Counted from the stretch's first letter, positions 7,577 to 14,687 are shown. The stretch: DNA of 21,627 nt from CAYLOC01 sp964385195 (GCA_964385195.1 CAYLOC010000029.1:1-21627); one strand, 5' to 3'. Notes: generated from the letters alone by a model not told the origin. Numbers and translations: made by a program.

Positions 7577-8440
7577 ATGTACCACGCCCCCGCGAGGTAC
7601 GTCGATGACCTGCCCGCCCCGCCACGCTGCCTGGTGATGGGGGTAGTGAACGTCACGCCGGACTCCTTCTCCGACGGCGGCATGTGGCTGGAGCCGGACG
7701 AGGCGGTCAAGCACGGACTGGAGTTGCTCGCCGACGGGGCCGACCTGCTCGACGTGGGTGGAGAGTCCACCCGTCCGGGCGCGCGGCGCCCCAGCGCCCA
7801 GGAGGAGCTCTCCCGCGTCCTCCCCGTCGTATCCCAGTTGAGCGCAGCCGGAGCGCCGGTCTCGATCGACACCATGCGCGCATCGGTGGCCGAGCAGGCA
7901 CTGGACGCTGGCGCCATCGCCGTCAATGACGTCTCCGGGGGGCTGGCCGATGACACCATGCTGCCCCGCGTGGCGCAGGCGGACGTGCCCTACATCTGCA
8001 TGCACTGGCGTGCCCACTCCGCGTCCATGCAGCGCGCGGCGACCTACGACGACGTTGTGACCGATGTGCTGGCCGAGCTCGGGTCCCGCGTCGAGGCCGC
8101 CCTCGCCGCGGGAATCAGTCCCGGCCACCTCGTGGTCGACCCCGGACTCGGGTTCGCCAAGACCGGCGCACACAACTGGCAGATCCTGCGTCGACTCACC
8201 GAGTTCCACCAACTGGGCCAGCCGCTCCTGGTCGCCGCTTCCCGGAAGACGTTCCTGGGGACACTGTTGCGCGACCGCGAAGGCACACCCCGCCCGGCCC
8301 GGCAACGAGACGACGCCACCGCGGCGCTGTCCACCCTGGCCGCGCTGGATGGCGCCTGGTGTGTCCGCGTCCATGACGTGCCCCGCTCCTTGGACGCGGT
8401 CCGGGTGGCCGCCCGGTATGCGCAGGAAACCTCCGCGTGA
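7577..8440 (+). CDS. folP: Dihydropteroate synthase
   Basis: Joins 6-hydroxymethyl-7,8-dihydropterin pyrophosphate to p-aminobenzoate, giving dihydropteroate; the sulfonamide target. 287-residue TIM-barrel protein. Signature blocks in order: MGVVNVTPDSFSDGG (residues 21-35), DLLDVGGESTRPGA (including the mobile loop that contacts pABA), AVNDVSGG, DPGLGFAKTGAHNW and ASRKTFLG. The frame is open far upstream inside folE, but the ATG at 7577 has a G-rich ribosome site (GGGGG at 7567-7571) and the normal family N-terminus. The gap to folE is 2 bp, and the next gene's GTG overlaps this stop codon (GTGA), so the genes are translationally linked. All pterin and pABA-binding motifs look intact; no sign of a sulfonamide-resistance insertion was noticed. 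Confidence 0.95.
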   Translation: MYHAPARYVDDLPAPPRCLVMGVVNVTPDSFSDGGMWLEPDEAVKHGLELLADGADLLDVGGESTRPGARRPSAQEELSRVLPVVSQLSAAGAPVSIDTMRASVAEQALDAGAIAVNDVSGGLADDTMLPRVAQADVPYICMHWRAHSASMQRAATYDDVVTDVLAELGSRVEAALAAGISPGHLVVDPGLGFAKTGAHNWQILRRLTEFHQLGQPLLVAASRKTFLGTLLRDREGTPRPARQRDDATAALSTLAALDGAWCVRVHDVPRSLDAVRVAARYAQETSA

Positions 8441-8874
8441 CCGGCCACCCCGCCGATGTCGACGCGGTGCTCACGCTGCACCGGGACTTCTACGCCGCAT
8501 TCGAGGCCGGAGACCTGGACGCGATGAGCCGGTTGTGGGCCGAGGACGACGGCGTGGTGTGCGTGCACCCCGGCGCGGCACCGTTGCGTGGTCACCAGGA
8601 GGTCATGCGCTCGTGGGTGGCGGTGCTGGCCGGGGCCGACTACATCCAGTTCTTCCTCACCGACGTCGAGGTCGCAGTGCTGGGGGACGTGGCGTCGGTC
8701 ACGTGCCGGGAGAACGTGCTCACCGCCGGTGCGGACACTCCCGAGACCGCGTTCGCGGGCGGGAGCGCGGTCGCGACCAACGTCTTTCGCCGGCTCCCGT
8801 CCGGTTGGCGGTTGTGGGTCCACCATTCCTCACCGGTACTGTCGTCGGAGGAGAGCACCAAGGAGGACAGCTGA
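8437..8874 (+). CDS. NTF2-like / SnoaL-like family protein
   Basis: 145 residues resembling the small alpha+beta cone fold of the nuclear transport factor 2 superfamily: an N-terminal helix pattern VDAVLTLHRDFYAAFEAGDLDAMSRLWAEDDGVVCVHPGAAPLRGHQEVMRSWVAVL, followed by alternating beta strands ending in WRLWVHHSSPV. This matches DUF4440/SnoaL_3-type proteins. No signal peptide or membrane segment. The GTG start overlaps the folP stop (GTGA), and the folB ATG overlaps this gene's stop by one base (TGATG), so it is locked into the folate operon. From memory, a similar gene occupies this position in Streptomyces. Biochemical role unknown: family members range from enzymes to ligand-binding proteins. 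The pathway context is pterin chemistry, but nothing in the sequence proves a catalytic activity. Confidence 0.82.
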   Translation: MTGHPADVDAVLTLHRDFYAAFEAGDLDAMSRLWAEDDGVVCVHPGAAPLRGHQEVMRSWVAVLAGADYIQFFLTDVEVAVLGDVASVTCRENVLTAGADTPETAFAGGSAVATNVFRRLPSGWRLWVHHSSPVLSSEESTKEDS

Positions 8875-9260
8875 TGCACAGGGCCGGGAGCGACCGTCTG
8901 GCGCTCACCGGCCTCCGGGCCACCGGCTATCACGGCGTGCTGCCCGAGGAACGCCGTGACGGCCAGGAGTTCATCGCCGACGTCGTACTGGGACTGGACA
9001 CCAGCAGCGCGGCCGCCGGTGATGATCTCGCTGCCACCGTCGACTACGGCGCGCTTGCCGAGCGGCTGCACGCCGGGATTACCGGCCCGCCGGTGGACCT
9101 CATCGAGTCACTGGCCCAACGGTTGGCCGACATCTGCCTCGACGACCCTCACGTAACCTGGTGCGAGGTGACCGTGCATAAACCGCAAGCCCCAGTCCGC
9201 GTGGCGTTCAGTGACGTCCGCCTGACCATTCACCGGAGCCGAGATGACCGAGACGCCTAA
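8874..9260 (+). CDS. folB: Dihydroneopterin aldolase
   Basis: Cleaves 7,8-dihydroneopterin to 6-hydroxymethyl-7,8-dihydropterin and glycolaldehyde, between FolE and FolK in the folate pathway. 128 residues, typical for the homo-octameric FolB. Visible blocks are LTGLRATGYHGVLPEERRDGQEF near the N-terminus (with the conserved Glu that anchors the pterin), ATVDYGALAERL, and the C-terminal VTVHKPQAPV holding the catalytic lysine. The open frame runs far upstream within folP, but the ATG at 8874 has a strong AGGAGG seven bases away (8861-8866) and overlaps the preceding TGA by one base. FolK starts 17 bp before the end of folB. Confidence 0.94.
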   Translation: MHRAGSDRLALTGLRATGYHGVLPEERRDGQEFIADVVLGLDTSSAAAGDDLAATVDYGALAERLHAGITGPPVDLIESLAQRLADICLDDPHVTWCEVTVHKPQAPVRVAFSDVRLTIHRSRDDRDA

Positions 9261-9810
9261 CCCGAACATCGTCGATACCGACACCCTCACCGGCGAGATG
9301 CGGCCGATCCGTCCCGCGGTGCTGAGCCTGGGCAGCAACCTCGGTGACCGCTTGGCGACACTGCAGGGGGCGGTCGCGAGCATCGCCGACACCCCCGAAG
9401 TCCATCTGGTGAGCGTGTCCTCGGTCTACGAAACCAGTCCGGTGGACGCCCCGGCCGGGTCTCCCGACTTCCTCAACGCGGTCCTGCTCGCCGACACCAC
9501 GCTCTCGGTCGCGACGCTGCTGGACCGGGTGCTGGCGATCGAGGACGCCTACGGTCGGGAACGGACGGAACGGCACGCACCCCGAACGCTTGACGTGGAC
9601 CTGATCGTCGTCGGAGACCGGGTTTCTGATACCGAGGAGCTACGGTTGCCGCACCCGGCGGCGCACCAACGTGCGTTCGTCCTCATCCCCTGGCACGAGC
9701 TGGACACCGAGGCAGCCATCCCGGGCAAGGGCAAGGTCTCGGACCTGCTCGCCGACGTGGACACGTCCGGTGTACGGCGGCGCCCCGATCTGGAGCTGGA
9801 CGTCGTCTAG
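9244..9810 (+). CDS. folK: 2-amino-4-hydroxy-6-hydroxymethyldihydropteridine pyrophosphokinase
   Basis: Transfers pyrophosphate from ATP to 6-hydroxymethyl-7,8-dihydropterin, producing the FolP substrate. 188 residues. Core motifs: LSLGSNLGDR (residues 27-36), VSSVYETSPV, the substrate/metal block RHAPRTLDVDLIVVGD with the two conserved aspartates, and LPHPAAHQRAFVL. There is an N-terminal extension of about 24 residues before the core; an in-frame ATG at residue 19 would shorten it, but the ATG at 9244 has GGAG five bases upstream and is preferred. The start overlaps folB by 17 bp, so the folate genes form a coupled run. DUF3180 follows after 7 bp. Confidence 0.95.
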   Translation: MTETPNPNIVDTDTLTGEMRPIRPAVLSLGSNLGDRLATLQGAVASIADTPEVHLVSVSSVYETSPVDAPAGSPDFLNAVLLADTTLSVATLLDRVLAIEDAYGRERTERHAPRTLDVDLIVVGDRVSDTEELRLPHPAAHQRAFVLIPWHELDTEAAIPGKGKVSDLLADVDTSGVRRRPDLELDVV

Positions 9811-9817
9811 CGGATCT

Positions 9818-10303
9818 GTGCACGTGCCGGAGGACCGCCGAGAAGAGCAGGGGACCATCCGCCCCACCCGGGTGCGCTGGCTGCTTGTGGCCTTCGTGAT
9901 CGGCGGCGGGCTGGGGTATGAGCTGGTCCCGGTCAGCCGGTGGGCGGGGGTCGTTCCGCCAGTCGTCCCGTGGACATCGGTGGTGGTGTTGGTGGCGATC
10001 GCCGTCCTGGTCCTGGTCCTGGCCAACTCGACGTACCGGACCGTGCAACGCGATCGCCGCTACATCAACCCCCACCGCGCCGTGCGCTACCTGCTGCTGG
10101 CCAAGGCCAGTGCGTGGGTGGGTGCGGTGGTCGCAGGGGGGTACCTCGGGTTCGCTTCCCAGTTCGTTGATGCGCTCGACATCCCGCTCCCACATGATCG
10201 TTTCGTCCGGTCGCTGTGCGCAGCCGTCGCCGCGCTCGTGATCGTGGTCGCCGGGCTGCTCCTTGAGCGCGCCTGCCGCGTTCCCGACGACAATGACGAA
10301 TAG
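9818..10303 (+). CDS. DUF3180 family membrane protein
   Basis: 161-residue integral membrane protein with about four hydrophobic segments: LLVAFVIGGGLGYELV, WTSVVVLVAIAVLVLVLA, LLAKASAWVGAVVAGGYLGF and LCAAVAALVIVVAGLLLER. The conserved middle region YRTVQRDRRYINPHRAVRYLLLAKASA is typical of DUF3180, an actinobacterial family found after folK; its function is unknown. Start is uncertain. GTG at 9818 (7 bp after the folK stop) gives a short polar N-terminus before the first membrane segment; GTG at 9824 is an alternative. An in-frame ATG at 9671 lies inside folK and encodes an unlikely Ser/Arg-rich extension. Probably the last gene of the folate transcript. A transport or scaffolding role would be a guess. 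Confidence 0.83.
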   Translation: MHVPEDRREEQGTIRPTRVRWLLVAFVIGGGLGYELVPVSRWAGVVPPVVPWTSVVVLVAIAVLVLVLANSTYRTVQRDRRYINPHRAVRYLLLAKASAWVGAVVAGGYLGFASQFVDALDIPLPHDRFVRSLCAAVAALVIVVAGLLLERACRVPDDNDE

Positions 10304-10306
10304 ACT
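10301..10306 (+). promoter_or_regulatory. Candidate leaderless -10 element overlapping the DUF3180 stop
   Basis: TAGACT begins with the TAG stop of the DUF3180 gene and ends 8 nt before the ATG at 10315. The bases between show no Shine-Dalgarno. The downstream gene could therefore have its own leaderless transcript as well as read-through from the folate operon. Confidence 0.35.
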
Positions 10307-10314
10307 CAGCAGTC

Positions 10315-10911
10315 ATGGAACGCGGACGACGGCTGCAGCGCAGCGTGCGAGTGACCACGGCGGTGTTGCTGCTGGCGGTGGCAACCGTGCTGGTCGCGGT
10401 CTCGGTCGCGACCAGCACCTGGGTGAGTGCCGCCGCGGTCTACGCGCTGGTCACGGCCCTCGTCGCTGCGCGCATCCTCTGGACCGAGGTCCGGCAGACC
10501 CGCCGTGCTTGGGCGTGTGACCGTGCCGACCAGGCGCGGGAGTTCACCGAGGTGATGACTCGTACGCGCAGTGAGCACGCGGAGTTCCTCGACCTCCTCG
10601 AGGCGCGGGTACGTGTCCGCGATCGCGCCATCCACGAGCTCAACGGCACCCTGGCGCTGGCCGAAGCACGCGCCGACAGCGCGGAGGCCCGGGTGCTGCG
10701 GGAAGCGCGCCGGGCCAACGACGCCCAGGAGCGGCTCGCCGCCCTGCTGAGCGAGGTACTCGGCGGACCAGAAGAGCATGCCCCGTCCGCGGAGGACGAG
10801 ACCGGCGCGGACCTGCCGACCGTGGTCGACCTGCTGGCGTGGGAGGAGCGCACCGACGCGGCGCTCGCCGCGAAGCACGAGACGGCCGGGACGCTGCCCC
10901 GGGAAGCCTGA
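10315..10911 (+). CDS. Uncharacterised membrane protein with coiled-coil domain
   Basis: 198 residues, not recognised by name. Visible architecture: a basic N-terminus (MERGRRLQR), two adjacent hydrophobic helices at about 13-33 and 37-56 forming a hairpin in the membrane, then a highly charged Arg/Glu/Ala-rich segment at about 70-147 likely to be a long helix or coiled coil. An acidic low-complexity linker (GPEEHAPSAEDETGADLP) follows, then a short C-terminal motif VVDLLAWEERTDAALAAKHE that looks conserved rather than random. Both ends should face the cytoplasm by the positive-inside rule. It follows DUF3180 by 11 bp and converges with opuCA. The layout suggests a membrane-tethered scaffold or interaction protein, but no function can be assigned. 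Confidence 0.75.
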   Translation: MERGRRLQRSVRVTTAVLLLAVATVLVAVSVATSTWVSAAAVYALVTALVAARILWTEVRQTRRAWACDRADQAREFTEVMTRTRSEHAEFLDLLEARVRVRDRAIHELNGTLALAEARADSAEARVLREARRANDAQERLAALLSEVLGGPEEHAPSAEDETGADLPTVVDLLAWEERTDAALAAKHETAGTLPREA

Positions 10912-10921
10912 CCCGCGCCCG

Positions 10922-10934
10922 GCCGGCCGCCGGC
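10922..10934. terminator. GC-rich hairpin between convergent genes
   Basis: GCCGG (10922-10926) and CCGGC (10930-10934) form a 5-bp stem with a 3-nt loop in the 23-bp gap between the convergent membrane protein and ABC ATPase genes. There is no T-run; it may act on both strands. Confidence 0.3.
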
Positions 10935-12125
10935 TCAGTCCGGTACGTGGACAGGGCCGCTGGAGACCACCTCGACCTCGGCGAGCTCGACACCCTGGTC
11001 GTCGGCACTGACCGAACGGCGCAGTGCCTCGTGCAGGGTGGCGGGGGTCAGTACGCCGAGGAACCGGTCGCCGTCGAGCACCGCCACCCAGCCGGCGTCC
11101 CACTGGAGCATGATCGACAGGGCGTCCTTCAGCGACGCGTCCCGGTCGACCCAGGCGTCCATCCGCTCGGCGCGGTCGCTTACCTGCGCGTCCCCTTGGG
11201 CCTCTTCGAGGCCGATCCACCCCCGCAGGTTCTCCTCCTCGTCCACCACGACCGCCCACCGCGCGGCGTCATGGCTCAGCGTCGTGCGCGCCGTCGCGAG
11301 CGCATCCGATGCGTGGACGACCGGTGGTGCCTCCAGGTCCATCTGTTCGATCGGTGTCACCGCGAGGCGGCGCAGGCCTCGGTCGGAGCCGACGAAGTCG
11401 GCGACGAACTCGTCCGCCGGCGCACCCAGGACCCGGGCAGGGGTGTCGAACTGGGCGAGCCGGCCGCCCGGCTCGAACACCGCCACCCGGTTCCCCAGTC
11501 GGACGGCCTCCTCGATGTCGTGGGTCACGAACACCACCGTCTTGGCCAGGTCCTGCTGGATATCGAGGAACTGGTCCTGCAGCCGCATCCGCACCACCGG
11601 GTCGACCGCGCCGAACGGCTCGTCCATCAGCAACACGTCGGGGTCCGCAGCCAGTGCCCGGGCCACGCCAGCCCGCTGCCGCTGCCCGCCGGAGAGCTGG
11701 TGAGGGTACCGGTCGGCGTACGTCGCCGGGTCCAGGCCCACCACCTGCATCAGCTCATCCACCCGGGCAGCGGTGCGTTTCCGGCTCCACCCGAGCAACG
11801 AGGGGACGGTCGCGACATTCGTGCGAATGGTCTGGTGGGGGAACAGCCCGATCTGCTGGATCACGTACCCGATCCGCCGCCGCAGGCGTACCGGGTTGAC
11901 GTGGCTGATCTCCTCGCCGTCGAGCTCGATGCGGCCGGTCGTCGGCTCGATGAGCCGGTTGATCATCTTCAACGTGGTCGACTTGCCGCAGCCCGACGGT
12001 CCGACGAGCGTGACGATCTCGCCGCGGAGTACATCCAGATCCAGCTCCTGGACGGCGACCGCGCCACCGGGGTAGGTCTTCCCGACGCCGCCGAGCCGGA
12101 TCATGACGTTTTCGGTAGCGTCCAC
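10935..12125 (-). CDS. Osmoprotectant (glycine betaine/choline) ABC transporter ATP-binding protein with CBS domains
   Basis: Cytoplasmic ATPase of an OpuC/ProU-type compatible-solute importer. 396 residues. ABC domain: Walker A GPSGCGKST (42-50), Q-loop at Gln90, signature LSGGQRQR (144-151), Walker B LLMDE (165-169) and H-loop in FVTHDIEEA. A C-terminal pair of CBS repeats (about 260-375; for example ARWAVVVDEEENLRGWIGLEEA and AGWVAVLDGDRFLGVLTPATL) is the module that in OpuA-type transporters senses ionic strength or nucleotides. The OpuCA assignment follows from this architecture and the adjacent permease and binding-protein genes. Start GTG at 12125 has no Shine-Dalgarno but has TAGGGT at the leaderless spacing; ATG at residue 8 is an alternative. 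Unusually it is divergent from its permeases instead of leading their operon. The exact substrate is not determinable. Confidence 0.92.
   Translation of the reverse strand: MDATENVMIRLGGVGKTYPGGAVAVQELDLDVLRGEIVTLVGPSGCGKSTTLKMINRLIEPTTGRIELDGEEISHVNPVRLRRRIGYVIQQIGLFPHQTIRTNVATVPSLLGWSRKRTAARVDELMQVVGLDPATYADRYPHQLSGGQRQRAGVARALAADPDVLLMDEPFGAVDPVVRMRLQDQFLDIQQDLAKTVVFVTHDIEEAVRLGNRVAVFEPGGRLAQFDTPARVLGAPADEFVADFVGSDRGLRRLAVTPIEQMDLEAPPVVHASDALATARTTLSHDAARWAVVVDEEENLRGWIGLEEAQGDAQVSDRAERMDAWVDRDASLKDALSIMLQWDAGWVAVLDGDRFLGVLTPATLHEALRRSVSADDQGVELAEVEVVSSGPVHVPD
12116..12121 (+). promoter_or_regulatory. Candidate leaderless -10 for the permease operon
   Basis: TAGCGT ends 7 nt before the GTG at 12129 with no Shine-Dalgarno between. 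It lies inside codons 2-4 of the divergent ATPase gene. No -35 match seen. Confidence 0.4.
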
Positions 12126-12128
12126 AGT

Positions 12129-12851
12129 GTGACCCTACTAGCCACCCCCGTCATGCCGCTGCTGGTGACGCCGTCGCAGGCGAGCTGCTACAGCCTCACC
12201 GTCAACGACTGGCTGTGCGGGGCATACTGGCACGACCGGGCCCAGCAGTTGCAGGACGCCACGATCGAGCACATCGAGATCACCGTGATCTCGGTCCTGC
12301 TCGGGTTGTTGATCGCGATCCCGCTGGCACTGGTCGCGCGGCGCTTCTCCCGCCTGGAGTCCTCGATCCTCGGCGTCTCGACCATGGTGTACACGATCCC
12401 GTCGCTGGCGCTGTTCCCGCTGCTGGTCCCGTTCACCGGGATCACCACGACCACCGTGGTGATCGGGCTGGCGCTGTACTCACTGACCATCCTGGTCCGC
12501 AACACCCTGGCCGGCCTGCGGGCAGTGCCTGAGGATGTGCTCGAGTCCGCGGCCGGGATGGGCTACGGACCGACCCGCATGCTGCTGAAGGTCGAGCTGC
12601 CGCTCGCCGTACCGGTGATCATGGCCGGGCTGCGGGTGGCCACCGTGTCCACCGTGGCACTCACGACGATCGGCGCGATCGTGCACTATGGCGGCCTCGG
12701 CAACCTGCTCTACGACGGGGTACAGAACGACTTCAAGGCCGAGATCCTGGCCGCAAGCGTGCTGTGTGTGGCGCTCGCGGTCGTCCTCGACATCATCATC
12801 CTGGTCACCCAACGGCTGCTGACGCCGTGGACCAAGGGGCGGACCGCATGA
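12129..12851 (+). CDS. Osmoprotectant ABC transporter permease 1
   Basis: Integral membrane subunit of the OpuC-type importer (OpuCB/OpuCD class). 240 residues from GTG 12129, or 232 from the in-frame ATG at 12153. Neither has a Shine-Dalgarno; GTG is favoured because a TAGCGT hexamer sits 7 nt upstream. After an extracytoplasmic-looking start (CYSLTVNDWLCGAYW) come about five hydrophobic segments, beginning HIEITVISVLLGLLIAIPLALVARRF. The cytoplasmic EAA loop that docks the ATPase is EDVLESAAGMGYGPTRMLLKVELPLAVPVIMAGLR. The frame stays open for about 430 codons upstream, but that stretch is antisense to the ATPase gene and not a fusion. Its stop overlaps the next start (ATGA), so the two permeases are coupled and probably form a heterodimer. 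Confidence 0.92.
   Translation: MTLLATPVMPLLVTPSQASCYSLTVNDWLCGAYWHDRAQQLQDATIEHIEITVISVLLGLLIAIPLALVARRFSRLESSILGVSTMVYTIPSLALFPLLVPFTGITTTTVVIGLALYSLTILVRNTLAGLRAVPEDVLESAAGMGYGPTRMLLKVELPLAVPVIMAGLRVATVSTVALTTIGAIVHYGGLGNLLYDGVQNDFKAEILAASVLCVALAVVLDIIILVTQRLLTPWTKGRTA
12132..12137 (-). promoter_or_regulatory. Candidate leaderless -10 for the ABC ATPase gene
   Basis: Read on the minus strand the hexamer is TAGGGT, close to the strong actinobacterial -10, and ends 6 nt before the GTG at 12125 (positions -12 to -7). It lies inside codons 2-3 of the divergent permease gene if that starts at 12129. Confidence 0.45.
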
Positions 12852-13579
12852 TCGGCGACGCCTACGACTTCCTGACCGACCCGGACAACTGGACCGGTTC
12901 GGCAGGAATGCTGGTGCAGATGGGCCAGCAGCTGCTGCTCACCGTCACCGCATTGGTGATCATCATGGTGCTGGCGCTGCCGGTCGCCATGGTGCTCGGC
13001 CACGTGGGCAAAGGCGGGTTCCTGGCCATCAACGTGTCCAACACCGGCCGGGCCATTCCCACGTTCGCTGTCCTGGTCCTGCTCTCCGTCGGGCCCGTCG
13101 GCACCGACGTCCTCGGACCCTACGGGCGGGCCGGGCTGGCCACGCTGATCGCGCTGATCCTGTTCGGACTGCCGCCGGTGATCACCAACACCTACGTCGG
13201 AGTCCGCGAGGTGGACCCGGAATCGGTGCAGGCGGCGCGCGGCATGGGGATGACCGGGGCTCAGTTGTTCTTCCGGGTGGAGCTCCCGCTGTCCCTCCCA
13301 CTGATCGTGACCGGCCTGCGTCTGGCGTTGGTGCAGGTATGGGCCACCGCCACCATCGCTGCCCTCGTCGCCGGTCCCGGGCTCGGCAACGTGATCACCG
13401 CCGGCTTCTACCGCAGCGACTACGGGAAGGGCTTGGCCGGAGCGGTGGTCGTCGCGGTAGTGGCGCTGGTGCTGGAGGGCCTGGCCGCGCTCGTCCAGCG
13501 GGCCGCGAACCCGCTGGCACGAGCACACCGGCACCATCCGGCCGCGGCGGAGGATGATTCCCGCTCGGCGCTTGTCTGA
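12848..13579 (+). CDS. Osmoprotectant ABC transporter permease 2
   Basis: Second OpuC-type permease subunit, 243 residues, from the ATG at 12848, whose first four bases overlap the preceding stop (ATGA); AAGGGG lies about 10 nt upstream. The start matches relatives with a conserved DFLTDPDNWTGSAGM segment before the first membrane helix. Five or six hydrophobic helices follow (for example LLLTVTALVIIMVLALPVAMVLG and GLATLIALILFGLPPVITNTYVGV). The EAA loop is ESVQAARGMGMTGAQLFFRVELPLSLPLIVTGLR, and GPGLGNVITAGF is typical of the family's C-terminal part. The His/Asp-rich tail (HRHHPAAAEDDS) is probably cytoplasmic and variable. The binding-protein gene follows after 106 bp containing a strong hairpin. 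Confidence 0.93.
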   Translation: MIGDAYDFLTDPDNWTGSAGMLVQMGQQLLLTVTALVIIMVLALPVAMVLGHVGKGGFLAINVSNTGRAIPTFAVLVLLSVGPVGTDVLGPYGRAGLATLIALILFGLPPVITNTYVGVREVDPESVQAARGMGMTGAQLFFRVELPLSLPLIVTGLRLALVQVWATATIAALVAGPGLGNVITAGFYRSDYGKGLAGAVVVAVVALVLEGLAALVQRAANPLARAHRHHPAAAEDDSRSALV

Positions 13580-13642
13580 GCCCCGCCGGCATGGTTGTGT
13601 AGAACTACGCGGGTGCCCGCTCCGTGGTGCCCGTCGGACACG

Positions 13643-13660
13643 CGCGGAGCTCCCTCCGCG
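13643..13660 (+). terminator. Hairpin between permease 2 and the binding-protein gene
   Basis: CGCGGAG (13643-13649) and CTCCGCG (13654-13660) form a perfect 7-bp stem with a CTCC loop. There is no T-run, and the next gene starts 25 bp further on the same strand, so it more likely tunes expression (attenuation or mRNA stability) than ends the operon. Just upstream, GGTGCCCG occurs twice (13612-13619 and 13626-13633). Confidence 0.4.
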
Positions 13661-13685
13661 GGACACAGAAGGCGGTCACCTACGG

Positions 13686-14687
13686 ATGCATGCTCGACGG
13701 ATCACGACCACCGTACTCGCCCTCCTCGCCCTCTTCGCCATGACGGCGTGCGCCAACGACACCGGATCGGCCGGCTCGGAAGGCGGTTCGCCCGCAGCCT
13801 CACCACCGGCCTCGGCCGTTCAGCAGACCGGCGGGTCCGGCTCCACCGGCGGCAAAGGCTCGGTGGTGATCTCGGGGCAGGATTTCACCGAGATGCAGAT
13901 CATGGCCCAGATGTACAAGCAACTGCTGGAAAATGACGGCTACTCGGTGGAGTTGAAGCTGGTGAAGACCCGCGATGTCTACATGCCGCAGCTGACCTCC
14001 GGCGATGTGGACGTGGTCCCCGAGTACCTGTCGGGGATCACCGACTACCTCAACAAGCAGCAGAACGGCGCCAACGCCAAGACGGTGTCCAGCCACAGCC
14101 CACAAGAAACCATGCAGGCGCTGAAGCCGATGGCGAAGAAGGCGAATGTCACCATGCTGAAGCCTGCGAAGGCGACCGACCAGAACGCCTTTGCCGTCAC
14201 CAAGAAGTTCGCGAAGAAGCATCACCTGACGACGCTGTCGGACCTTGCCAAACTGAACAAGCCGATCGTGCTGGCCGCCGCCCCCGACTGCAAGGGGCGA
14301 CCGGACTGCAGTGGCGGGTTGACCAAGGTCTACGGGCTCAACATCAGCAAGATCCTCCCACTGGGCTTCGACTCCCCCCAGACCAAGGACTCGGTGAAGA
14401 GCGGTGAGTCGCAACTCGGTCTCGTCGCGACCACCGACGGGTCGCTGGATGAGGAGGGCTTGGTCATCCTCTCAGACGACAAGGGTATCCAGCCCGCCCA
14501 GAACCTCGTTCCGGCCGTGAACACTGACTTCCTCCAGCACCACCAGGACATCGCCGCGACACTGAACAAGCTCTCCGCGACCCTGACCACGAAGGACCTG
14601 GGCGAGATGAACACCAAGGTCGGCGTCGAACGGGCCAAGGCCGCCGACGTCGCGCACGACTACCTGACCAGCAAGGACCTGCTCTAG
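13686..14687 (+). CDS. Osmoprotectant ABC transporter substrate-binding lipoprotein
   Basis: Extracytoplasmic solute receptor of the OpuC importer (OpuAC/OpuCC-like, type II periplasmic-binding fold). 333 residues: a lipoprotein signal (basic MHARR, then a hydrophobic core) ending in the lipobox MTAC with Cys22 as the lipidated residue, a Gly/Ser/Ala-rich linker to about residue 55, then the binding domain starting VVISGQDFTEMQIMAQMYKQLLEND. GDVDVVPEYLSGITDYL and ESQLGLVATTDGSLDEEGLVILSDDKG are typical family blocks. The protein is much richer in lysine than its neighbours, as expected for an exported protein. ATG 13686 is chosen because the signal peptide begins exactly there; AAGGCGG lies about 10 nt upstream. 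It converges with the orphan nuoD. Ligand specificity is inferred only from family and neighbours. Confidence 0.92.
   Translation: MHARRITTTVLALLALFAMTACANDTGSAGSEGGSPAASPPASAVQQTGGSGSTGGKGSVVISGQDFTEMQIMAQMYKQLLENDGYSVELKLVKTRDVYMPQLTSGDVDVVPEYLSGITDYLNKQQNGANAKTVSSHSPQETMQALKPMAKKANVTMLKPAKATDQNAFAVTKKFAKKHHLTTLSDLAKLNKPIVLAAAPDCKGRPDCSGGLTKVYGLNISKILPLGFDSPQTKDSVKSGESQLGLVATTDGSLDEEGLVILSDDKGIQPAQNLVPAVNTDFLQHHQDIAATLNKLSATLTTKDLGEMNTKVGVERAKAADVAHDYLTSKDLL

Noticed and set aside
10839..12128. Apparent 430-codon N-terminal extension of permease 1
   Set aside because: The stretch is antisense to the ABC ATPase gene, is rich in Arg/His/Pro with no family features, and stays open only because high-GC DNA has few stops.
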